From positions 1 through 5,699 of the forward strand of contig CAJTNK010000117.1 of the NCBI GenBank assembly GCA_910577885.1: a stretch of 5,699 nt of DNA, written 5' to 3'. Shown here piece after piece: positions 1-5,689 of this stretch. Source of the DNA: an uncultured Rikenella sp. (GTDB lineage Bacteria > Bacteroidota > Bacteroidia > Bacteroidales > Rikenellaceae). The notes below the pieces were generated by a model, which was not told where the DNA came from, searched no databases, and saw only the letters and a list, made by a program, of their open reading frames with translations. Position numbers and translations under genes: made by a program. The stretch's first letter is position 1. Each line of letters begins with the position of its first letter.

Positions 1-10
1 GCGTATGCTA

Positions 11-78
11 GCTCAAAAGTTTTTGGTGCCGCTTTTTCCAAAAAGCGGCAGTTCCAGCCCGTAGCCAAAAACAAGTTT
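11..78 (+). repeat. Left copy of a hairpin-bearing intergenic repeat element
   Basis: This 68-nt segment aligns with the reverse complement of 5623-5689 at the other end of the window. Shared blocks, in order, are GCT, an AAAGTTTTT...GG run, a perfect hairpin with a T-rich left arm and an A-rich right arm, then CAGTTCC, GTAGCCAAA and a closing GTTT. The flanks are nearly identical, while the stem bases differ between the copies and stay paired in each. It ends 33 bp before the ATG of the comB-like gene. The alignment was made by eye. It may be a dispersed palindromic repeat of the host genome or a structured leader element; its function is unknown. Confidence 0.7.
27..50 (+). other. Perfect hairpin, 11-bp stem
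   Basis: Positions 27-37 pair perfectly with 40-50, with the arms meeting across only two bases (CC), so the real loop must open one or two A-T pairs. No T-tract follows on either strand: the next bases are GTTCC on the plus strand and CCAAAA on the minus strand. It is therefore not a standard intrinsic terminator. It forms the core of the left repeat element. Confidence 0.8.
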
Positions 79-111
79 CAGAAACATGAATTATTGAAAG
101 TTGTCATAGGT

Positions 112-852
112 ATGGAAGTAGACGTAATCGGGAGTGCCGGGGCAGTGACAGAAGAGCAGGTAAAGGGTCGGAGTGTAGCGGTGATCGATGTGTTTCGGGC
201 GACGAGTGTGATGGTGACCGCTTTTCGGAACGGGGCTCGGGAGATCATCCCGATGACCGGGATCGAGGAGAGTTTCCGGTTGCGGGATCGACTTGCAGCA
301 GAGCATGCGGCGCGGGGAGATAGCGGGCCTGTGTTGTTGGGAGGCGAGCGGAAGACCGTCATCATCGAAGGATTCGACCTCGACAATTCGCCGTTGCGGT
401 ACACGCCGGAGGTGGTTCGGGATGCGACGATCGTGATGAGCACGACCAATGGGACGCGGGCGGTGAACAGTGCGCAGGGGTGGGCGGCGGAGATCTATGT
501 GGCCGCGCTGTTGAACGCCGACGCCGTGGCACGGCGACTGGGCGAGTCGAGACGGGACGTGGCGTTGATCTGTTCGGGACGGAACGACCGTTTTACGATC
601 GAAGATGCGTTGTGTGCCGGGATGATGGCACGGTATTTGGGAGAACACCACGGATATACACTAACCGATATCGCGTGGTGGTGTGCCGACGTGTACGAGC
701 GGTACGAGGCGGATTTGCAAAGCGCGTTGGACCACTGTGAACACTATCACCGCATCAAGGAACGCTGGAGCGAAGACATCGCTTGGTGCTTGGAGCGGAA
801 CGTGTCGACCGTCACCCCGCGGATCACAAACGAAGGAGGGATCCGACCATGA
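112..852 (+). CDS. comB: ComB-family 2-phosphosulfolactate phosphatase
   Basis: The 246-residue soluble protein belongs to the ComB family, whose founding member hydrolyses 2-phosphosulfolactate to sulfolactate and phosphate during archaeal coenzyme M synthesis. Family signatures are VIDVFRATS (residues 24-32), LLGGERK followed by GFDLDNSP (75-94), STTNGTRA (110-117), CSGRNDRFTIEDALCAG (154-170) and a C-terminal DIAWCLERN (222-230). Length is normal for the family. I chose ATG at 112 because family members usually start directly with an M-x-[VI]-D-V-I-like strand; an in-frame TTG at 94 would add six residues. No good ribosome binding site is visible for either start. The stop overlaps the next start by 4 bp. 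The family assignment is secure. The substrate is not: no comA or other sulfolactate gene is present, and bacterial homologues often lack that context. Confidence 0.88.
   Translation: MEVDVIGSAGAVTEEQVKGRSVAVIDVFRATSVMVTAFRNGAREIIPMTGIEESFRLRDRLAAEHAARGDSGPVLLGGERKTVIIEGFDLDNSPLRYTPEVVRDATIVMSTTNGTRAVNSAQGWAAEIYVAALLNADAVARRLGESRRDVALICSGRNDRFTIEDALCAGMMARYLGEHHGYTLTDIAWWCADVYERYEADLQSALDHCEHYHRIKERWSEDIAWCLERNVSTVTPRITNEGGIRP
833..839 (+). promoter_or_regulatory. Strong Shine-Dalgarno sequence for the DUF2007 gene
   Basis: AAGGAGG lies 9 nt before the ATG at 849, inside the last codons of the comB-like gene. It is a near-perfect anti-16S match at good spacing and fixes the start of the small gene. 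It stands out because none of the other genes here has a comparable site. Confidence 0.75.
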
Positions 853-1106
853 CAACGATCGAAAACCAAAACACCTCGGACCGCAGCCGCGTGGTGACCG
901 TCAAACAGTACACGACGCCGAGCGAGGCTTATCTGGATGCGGAACTGCTTGAGAACAACGGTATTGCCTGCAGCATCGACGGGGCGATCGGCGGCAGCGT
1001 ACTGCCTTTCATCCAAGGACAGGTGCGGCTGCGAGTGGCCGAACGAGACGCCCGGCAGGCGGTGGAGCTGGTGCCCGGAGCGGAAATGCCCGACGAGAAC
1101 GACTAA
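849..1106 (+). CDS. DUF2007 family protein (putative signal-transducing protein)
   Basis: This 85-residue protein resembles the DUF2007 family (PF09413, 'putative prokaryotic signal transducing protein'), whose biochemical role is not established. The core pattern is visible: a first strand with VVTVKQYTTPSEAYLDAELLENNGI (in short blocks across residues 15-39), a central CSIDGAIGGSVLPF (41-54) and a final strand-helix VRLRVAERDARQAVELV (59-75). There are no zinc-binding cysteines, signal peptide or membrane segment. The start is set by an ATGA overlap with the upstream stop and a strong Shine-Dalgarno sequence. The stop is 9 bp before bioF, so it probably belongs to the same transcript. The acidic tail (PDEND) is probably disordered. 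The family call is fairly firm; no function can be given. Confidence 0.8.
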   Translation: MTTIENQNTSDRSRVVTVKQYTTPSEAYLDAELLENNGIACSIDGAIGGSVLPFIQGQVRLRVAERDARQAVELVPGAEMPDEND

Positions 1107-1115
1107 CACAAAACG

Positions 1116-2300
1116 ATGACCCGCGAAACTGAGATTCTCGACGCGTTACGGAAACAGAGGAACCTACGGAGGCTGAGCGTATTGCGTTCGGTGGACGGGG
1201 GAGGATGCGTGTACCCTGACGGGGAGAGCGGAAGGGAGTATTGTAATCTCTCGTCGAACGACTATTTGGGGCTGGGAAGCGAGATCGGATTGCAGGGCGA
1301 GTTTCTGGAAACGCTTGATAAAGAGCGTTTTTTGCTGGGAAACCCGTCGTCACGGCTGATGACCGGCAACAGTCCGGCATATGAGGCGTTGGAGGCTGCT
1401 TTGGCGCGGGCGATGCAGGCGGAAGCGGCGCTGGTGTTGGGATCAGGGTTTGCGGTGAACTCGGGGGTGCTGCCGGCGGTGAGCCGGCGCGGGGACTTGA
1501 TTTTGGCCGACAAGCTGGTGCATGCCAGCTTGATCGACGGCCTGCGGCTTTGCGAGGCGGGGGTAGAGTGGCGACGGTTCCGGCACAACGACATGGAGCA
1601 GCTGGCGGCAATGCTGGCTGCCGCACCTCGTTCGGGGGACGGGAGGCGGACGATTGTCGTGACCGAGAGTTTGTTCAGCATGGACGGCGATTTCGCGCCG
1701 TTGGCGGAACTCGCCGCACTGCAACGGGAGTACGGTTTTTGGCTCTATTTGGACGAGGCGCATGCTTTCGGGGTGTACGGGGCGCGGGGGACGGGACTGT
1801 TGGCGGCATACAATGCGGCGCATCCGGAGGCTCCGTTGCGGGCGGAGTATCAAGTGGTTACGTTCGGCAAGGCATTGGCTTCGTCGGGGGCGGCGGTGAT
1901 CTGCTCGGAAGAAACTAAAGGGCTGTTGGTCAATCGGATGCGACCGCTGATCTTCTCGACCGCCATGCCTGATATGTCGCTTCTGTGGACCCGGTTTCTG
2001 CTCGACCGGCTGCCGGAGTTCGAGGCACGGAGGGAGAGGGTACGGGAGCTTATCTCTATCGTTAACAACACATTACAGCCGGAGGTGCCTTACGGTTCGC
2101 AAATCGTTCCGATTCGGGCGGGGGCGAACGAACGGGCCTTGCAAATGGCGGCCGAGCTGCGGGAAGCGGGTTTCTGGACCACCGCCATCCGCCATCCTAC
2201 GGTGCCGCAGGGCGAGGCACGGGTGCGGGTTTCGCTCTGCGCCCACCACGATCCGGCTGAAATAGAACGATTTGCAAAGCTATGCAGGCTGTTTGGATAA
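1116..2300 (+). CDS. bioF: 8-amino-7-oxononanoate (KAPA) synthase BioF
   Basis: BioF is a cytosolic PLP enzyme that condenses a pimeloyl thioester with L-alanine to give KAPA, CO2 and free carrier. The 394 residues fit the alpha-oxoamine synthase family (E. coli BioF is 384). Visible motifs are LSSNDYLGL (45-53), SSRLMTGNSPAYEALE (78-93), GSGFAVNSG (109-117), KLVHAS with the PLP-stacking His136, VVTESLFSMDGD (181-192), LDEAHAFGVYG with Asp213 and His216, and TFGKA with the Schiff-base Lys252. RVRVS (369-373) carries the C-terminal arginine typical of the fold. ATG at 1116 starts 9 bp after the previous stop, without a clear Shine-Dalgarno sequence. The 3' end overlaps bioG by 19 bp. Other family members (serine palmitoyltransferase, cysteate acyltransferase, Kbl) are possible from fold alone, but the bioG-bioC-bioD neighbours decide for BioF. 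Confidence 0.95.
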   Translation: MTRETEILDALRKQRNLRRLSVLRSVDGGGCVYPDGESGREYCNLSSNDYLGLGSEIGLQGEFLETLDKERFLLGNPSSRLMTGNSPAYEALEAALARAMQAEAALVLGSGFAVNSGVLPAVSRRGDLILADKLVHASLIDGLRLCEAGVEWRRFRHNDMEQLAAMLAAAPRSGDGRRTIVVTESLFSMDGDFAPLAELAALQREYGFWLYLDEAHAFGVYGARGTGLLAAYNAAHPEAPLRAEYQVVTFGKALASSGAAVICSEETKGLLVNRMRPLIFSTAMPDMSLLWTRFLLDRLPEFEARRERVRELISIVNNTLQPEVPYGSQIVPIRAGANERALQMAAELREAGFWTTAIRHPTVPQGEARVRVSLCAHHDPAEIERFAKLCRLFG

Positions 2301-3025
2301 TTCGCACGTCGACCGCCGACGAACAGGCGGGACGGCGGGGCGTGCTGGTGTTTGCCGCCGGATGGGCCGGGTCGGACGAGCTGGTGCGACACCTCGTGAG
2401 GCCGAACGACGGGTGGGACCTGCTCTGCCTGTTCGACTACCGCACACAACCGTCAGAGACTGAAAAAGAGGAACTTATCAACCTTCTTCGACCTTATCGC
2501 CAGAGACGGCTGGCGGCGTGGTCGTTCGGAGTTTGGGCGGCGGAGCGGATTTTCGGAGGAGTTTCGGCGGCGACGACGAAGGAGGAGGGGCGTTTTTGGG
2601 ACGAGGCGTTGGCGATCGGCGGAACACCGGCTCCGATCGACGATCTCTATGGGATTCCACGGCGGGCGTTCGACGTCACGGTGCGGAGCATCGGCGGGAC
2701 GGGGACCGGCAAGTTCCTCGAACGGATGTGCGGTACGCCGGATGTGCTGCGGGAGTACTACCGACACCGCTCTACCCGGCCGCTGGAGGAGATTTACGAC
2801 GAGCTGGTGGCGCTCCGGCGACAAGCCGAGGCGGCTGAAACCGGCGGAGGGGAGCCCGCCAAAGGATTTTGGACCGAAGCGATTGTCGGCGGACGGGACG
2901 CGATTTTTCCGCCGGCCAACCTGGAGCGTTATTGGAGCGAGGCGGAGGTGACGGTCGTCCGGTATCCGGAGATGCCCCACTACCCGTTCGGCGAGCCGGC
3001 ACTATGCGCGCGGATGATTCGATGA
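2282..3025 (+). CDS. bioG: Pimeloyl-ACP methyl ester esterase BioG (DUF452)
   Basis: BioG is an alpha/beta-hydrolase that cleaves the methyl ester of pimeloyl-ACP methyl ester. This ends the BioC-initiated elongation cycles and supplies pimeloyl-ACP to BioF; it replaces E. coli BioH. The 247 residues show VLVFAAGWAGSDE (21-33, the oxyanion-side GW motif of DUF452), FDYR (51-54) and AWSFGVWAA (79-87) with probable nucleophile Ser81. GGRDAIFPPANLERYW (203-218) probably carries the acid residue Asp206, and MPHYPF (231-236) the catalytic His233. The catalytic assignments are inferred from family pattern. ATG at 2282 lies inside the end of bioF, a 19-bp overlap, and the stop overlaps bioC by 4 bp, suggesting coupled translation. 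BioG and BioC are separate proteins here, although fused versions are known in some Bacteroides. Confidence 0.9.
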   Translation: MQAVWIIRTSTADEQAGRRGVLVFAAGWAGSDELVRHLVRPNDGWDLLCLFDYRTQPSETEKEELINLLRPYRQRRLAAWSFGVWAAERIFGGVSAATTKEEGRFWDEALAIGGTPAPIDDLYGIPRRAFDVTVRSIGGTGTGKFLERMCGTPDVLREYYRHRSTRPLEEIYDELVALRRQAEAAETGGGEPAKGFWTEAIVGGRDAIFPPANLERYWSEAEVTVVRYPEMPHYPFGEPALCARMIR

Positions 3026-3792
3026 AACACGACAAAAACCTGTTGCAGAGGCGGTTCGGCCGCCACCTGAAGACATACGACACACTGGCTGTGGTGCAGC
3101 GGACCATCGCAGGGCGGCTTGCCGAGCGGCTCGAACGGCTTGTCGAACGACCCGAGGCAGTGCGGTACGGAGTCGAGATCGGAGCCGGCACGGGATTCCT
3201 GACCAGGCACCTCGTGCGGCTCTTTCCGGAGGCCGAGTGGGTCGTCAACGACCTGGTGCCCGAGAGCCGCCACTACCTGCCGCAAGAAGACAAGATACGG
3301 TTCGAGGCGGGCGACGGCGAACGATTCCCGTTCGACGGAGGAGCTTACGACCTTATTGCCAGCGCGTCGACCGTCCAGTGGTTCGACGACCTGCCCGGCT
3401 TCATCGCCCGGACTGCAGCGGGGCTTCGGAGCGAAAGCGGCGTGCTGGCGTTCAGCACGTTCGGGCCGGAGAATTTTCGCGAAATCGCCCGGACGACGGG
3501 CCAGGGGCTCGACTACCGGACGTTGGCCGACCTGTGCGGGCATTGCCGAGAAGCCGGGCTGGAGGTGCTGGCCGGGGAGGAGTGGACCGAGCAACAGCTC
3601 TACCCTACCCCGATCGACGTGTTGCGCCACTTGCGGTTGACGGGGGTCAACGCCGTAGCGGCGGAGCGGTGGACCCACAGTCGACTGCGGCAGTTCGAGG
3701 CCGATTATCGGACTGCCTTTTCAACCGCCGAAGGCGTGACACTGACCTTTCATCCGATCCTCGTGGTCGCCAAAAAACACAGAGCATCATGA
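3022..3792 (+). CDS. bioC: Malonyl-ACP O-methyltransferase BioC
   Basis: BioC uses S-adenosylmethionine to methylate the free carboxyl of malonyl-ACP, disguising it so that fatty-acid synthesis can extend it to pimeloyl-ACP methyl ester. The 256-residue protein begins in BioC fashion with LLQRRFGRHLKTYD (7-20) and VVQRTIA (24-30). The class I methyltransferase glycine motif is VEIGAGTGFLTRHL (51-64), followed by the acidic Asp77 at the end of the second strand. DLIASASTVQWFDDL (110-124), FSTFGPENFREI (144-155) and YPTPIDVLRHLRLTGVNA (194-211) are family features. I chose ATG at 3022, in an ATGA overlap with bioG; an in-frame ATG at 3004 would only add MRADDS, which does not resemble family N-termini. 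The stop overlaps bioD by 4 bp. No truncation or missing motif was seen. Confidence 0.95.
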   Translation: MKHDKNLLQRRFGRHLKTYDTLAVVQRTIAGRLAERLERLVERPEAVRYGVEIGAGTGFLTRHLVRLFPEAEWVVNDLVPESRHYLPQEDKIRFEAGDGERFPFDGGAYDLIASASTVQWFDDLPGFIARTAAGLRSESGVLAFSTFGPENFREIARTTGQGLDYRTLADLCGHCREAGLEVLAGEEWTEQQLYPTPIDVLRHLRLTGVNAVAAERWTHSRLRQFEADYRTAFSTAEGVTLTFHPILVVAKKHRAS

Positions 3793-4472
3793 CACTACTT
3801 CCGCCGGGAGCCTATTTCGTGAGCGGCATCGACACCGATGCCGGAAAGAGTTACGCCACGGGGCAGCTGGCCCGAATGCTGGCCACCGAGGAGGGGACCG
3901 GACGGCGGGTCATTACACAGAAGTTTATCCAAACCGGGTGTGGAGAGTGTTCGGAGGACATCGAGCTGCACCGGCGGCTGATGGGGATTCCGCCGCAGGC
4001 GGTGGATACGGACCGCACCACCTGCCCGGTGATCTACCGGTTTCCGGCCTCGCCCCACCTGGCGGCACAGTTAGAGGGGACTCGCGTCGACACCGCGATT
4101 ATTGCAGAGGCGACGCAACGACTTCTGGAACAGTACGATACGGTATTGATCGAAGGGGCGGGCGGCTTGCTCGTCCCGTTGCGGCCGTTCGATCCGGATC
4201 GAACGCCGCACGAATACCTCACGGCCGACTACGTGGCGGAACATCGCCTGCCGCTGCTCTTCGTCGCCTCGGCCAAGCTCGGCAGCCTGAACCATACGCT
4301 GCTCAGCTTCGAGGCCTGTCGCGCCCGACAGATCGAGATCGCGGCCGTGCTGTGGAAGCTCTACCCGGCGGGAGATCCGACGATTGCCGCCGATACGCGG
4401 GCTTATATCGCCGACTACCTCTCGGTCCACTACCCGCAGGCCCGGATCATCGACATCCCGAAGGCCGAATAA
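3789..4472 (+). CDS. bioD: ATP-dependent dethiobiotin synthetase BioD
   Basis: BioD carboxylates 7,8-diaminopelargonic acid and closes the ureido ring to dethiobiotin, using ATP and Mg2+. The 227 residues match the usual family length of about 225. The modified P-loop is SGIDTDAGKSY (12-22) with Lys20 and Ser21. QKFIQTG (44-50) places Lys45 in the family's substrate-binding position, TCPVIYRFPASPHLAAQLEG (78-97) is the conserved central block, and VLIEGAGGLLVPL (119-131) includes the conserved Glu122. FVASAKLGSLNHTLLS (158-173) is the strand and helix near the dimer and nucleotide site. ATG at 3789 overlaps the bioC stop by 4 bp. This is the last gene of the plus-strand run. No terminator hairpin is visible between it and the converging mutY. 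Confidence 0.95.
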   Translation: MTLLPPGAYFVSGIDTDAGKSYATGQLARMLATEEGTGRRVITQKFIQTGCGECSEDIELHRRLMGIPPQAVDTDRTTCPVIYRFPASPHLAAQLEGTRVDTAIIAEATQRLLEQYDTVLIEGAGGLLVPLRPFDPDRTPHEYLTADYVAEHRLPLLFVASAKLGSLNHTLLSFEACRARQIEIAAVLWKLYPAGDPTIAADTRAYIADYLSVHYPQARIIDIPKAE

Positions 4473-4480
4473 GCACGCGC

Positions 4481-5527
4481 TCACGCCCGCTCCAAGTATA
4501 GCTCCGTGAGCCGCGCCACGGCATACTCGCCGAGTTTTTCCGTCGGCACGACCATCCACCCCTCGGGCAACACCATCCGACTCAGATCGGCCACCGTGAG
4601 CCGGTGGAACGTCGCATGGATCACCCGGTGCGACAAGACGTGCTTCGGCATCCGCACCGCCCCCTCCCACACCCACCCGGACACCGGGATCGCCAAAGTC
4701 TCGAACTCCGCCTCGACCGACGTCTCGATCAACGGAAACTCGTACAGCCCCCGCCAAATATCCTCTCCGTCGCGCCGCCGGATCACCGTCCGTCCGAAGC
4801 GATCGACGATGTGCAAATAGTTGAAATAGCGCGGCTTCTGGGTTGTCTTTCCCCGTTTCACCGGCCGCTCCTCGACCGTTGCATGCTGCCGCGCCAGGCA
4901 GTTTCCACGCAACGGACACGCCTCGCACTGCGCCCCACGCGGCGTGCAGACCAACGCCCCCAGCTCCATCATCGCCTGATTGTAAATCCCCGCCCCTCTG
5001 TTCCCCGGCAGAGCGAGATACTCGGCCAGCAAATCCTCCGCCGCCACTGTAAACTCCCGCTTGCCGGCCGTGCTATCGATCGGCGTTTCGACATCCAGCA
5101 CCCGGCTCAACACGCGATACACATTGCCGTCCACCACCGCATACGGCGCATCTACCGCAAACGAAACAATCGCCGCCGCCGTATAATCGCCCACCCCGCG
5201 CAACCCGCGCACCTCCTCATAAGTCGTCGGAAAAAGCCCTCCATACCGCTCCTCGACCTGCTTGGCCGCGGCATGCAGATTTCTCGCCCGGCTGTAATAC
5301 CCCAGCCCCTGCCACAGCTTCAACACCTCGTCCTCCTCCGCCGCAGCCAGCTCGCGGACGGTCGGAAACCGGTCGACGAAACGGGTATAATACGCCCACC
5401 CCTGCGCCACACGGGTCTGTTGCAGGATCACCTCCGAGAGCCAAATCCGATATGGATCCTGCGTCTCGCGCCACGGCAACTCCCTGTGCGCCACCTCATA
5501 CCAATCTATCAATCCGACAAAGTCCAT
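4481..5527 (-). CDS. mutY: Adenine DNA glycosylase MutY
   Basis: MutY removes adenine mispaired with 8-oxoguanine, preventing G:C to T:A mutations. The 348-residue protein has the full two-domain layout. The N-terminal catalytic domain shows LPWRETQDPYRIWLSEVILQ in short blocks (17-36, with catalytic Glu32), LQQTRV, the helix-hairpin-helix LRGVGDYTAAAI (109-120) and VVDGNVYRVLSR (131-142) with catalytic Asp133. The iron-sulfur loop is C194-X6-C201-X2-C204-X5-C210, exactly the family spacing for a [4Fe-4S] cluster. Residues about 235-348 form the NUDIX-like 8-oxoguanine recognition domain, with WRGLYEFPL (258-266) and HVLSHRVIH (296-304). The ATG at 5527 is the natural start, since the second residue region matches family N-termini. 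The gene stands alone on the minus strand, convergent with bioD, and its upstream region holds the right repeat elements. Confidence 0.96.
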   Translation of the reverse strand: MDFVGLIDWYEVAHRELPWRETQDPYRIWLSEVILQQTRVAQGWAYYTRFVDRFPTVRELAAAEEDEVLKLWQGLGYYSRARNLHAAAKQVEERYGGLFPTTYEEVRGLRGVGDYTAAAIVSFAVDAPYAVVDGNVYRVLSRVLDVETPIDSTAGKREFTVAAEDLLAEYLALPGNRGAGIYNQAMMELGALVCTPRGAQCEACPLRGNCLARQHATVEERPVKRGKTTQKPRYFNYLHIVDRFGRTVIRRRDGEDIWRGLYEFPLIETSVEAEFETLAIPVSGWVWEGAVRMPKHVLSHRVIHATFHRLTVADLSRMVLPEGWMVVPTEKLGEYAVARLTELYLERA

Positions 5528-5558
5528 CCCTAAATCTGTATTTTATATTTCCAATTCA

Positions 5559-5583
5559 TTGGCTACGGTACGGAACTGTTCTT
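5559..5583 (-). repeat. Partial third copy of the repeat (short unit, proximal)
   Basis: This 25-nt unit matches 5632-5656 at 24 of 25 positions, in the same orientation, 73 bp apart. It contains the GAACAGTTCC and GTAGCCAA blocks of the repeat family, read on the minus strand, but has no hairpin arm beside it. It lies 31 bp upstream of the mutY start. Confidence 0.75.
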
Positions 5584-5622
5584 ACTAACTTCGCTTCGCT
5601 CATTTTACTTTTGACAATTTGC

Positions 5623-5689
5623 AAACCGTATTTGGCTACCGTACGGAACTGTTCTTTTTGTGAACAAAAAGAACCAAAAAAACTTTAGC
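5623..5689 (-). repeat. Right copy of the hairpin-bearing repeat element
   Basis: Read on the minus strand, this 67-nt segment has the same block order as 11-78: GCT, AAAG plus a T run and GG, a perfect hairpin, CAGTTCC, GTAGCCAAA, then GTTT. It is inverted relative to the left copy, so both copies face into the window and both lie upstream of, and co-oriented with, the nearest gene (mutY here). An eight-base palindrome, CCGTACGG, sits in the spacer at 5639-5646. The rest of the intergenic stretch (5528-5699) is AT-rich, with no gene and no promoter that I could support. Confidence 0.7.
5651..5674 (-). other. Perfect hairpin, 10-bp stem with 4-nt loop
   Basis: Positions 5651-5660 pair perfectly with 5665-5674 around the loop TGAA (plus strand). 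It occupies the same place in the right element as the 27-50 hairpin does in the left one, but with stem bases GTTC/GAAC instead of GCCGC/GCGGC. Neither strand has a T-tract directly after the stem, so it is not a typical intrinsic terminator. Confidence 0.8.

Noticed and set aside
27..50. Left hairpin as an intrinsic terminator of an upstream gene
   Set aside because: No T-tract follows the stem on either strand, and the same fold recurs in a repeat upstream of mutY.
86..94. ATG at 86 as a short leader peptide
   Set aside because: The frame closes after three codons (ATG AAT TAT TGA); too short to support, probably chance.
94..111. TTG start for the comB-like gene
   Set aside because: It would add six residues not expected at the family N-terminus and has no ribosome binding site; ATG at 112 fits better, though the point is not certain.
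1116..2300. BioF-like gene as a cysteate or serine acyltransferase for sulfonolipid synthesis
   Set aside because: These enzymes share the fold, and the ComB neighbour made this tempting, but the immediate overlap with bioG, bioC and bioD makes KAPA synthase far more likely.
2869..3021. Long N-terminal extension of BioC
   Set aside because: The open frame upstream of 3022 lies over bioG, and its translation does not resemble BioC; it is an out-of-frame shadow.
5591..5600. TTCGCTTCGC as a meaningful tandem repeat
   Set aside because: Only two 5-bp units; too short to interpret.
5452..5688. A 78-residue plus-strand ORF over the intergenic repeats
   Set aside because: It begins inside mutY antisense, runs through repeats and a hairpin, and shows no protein-like pattern.
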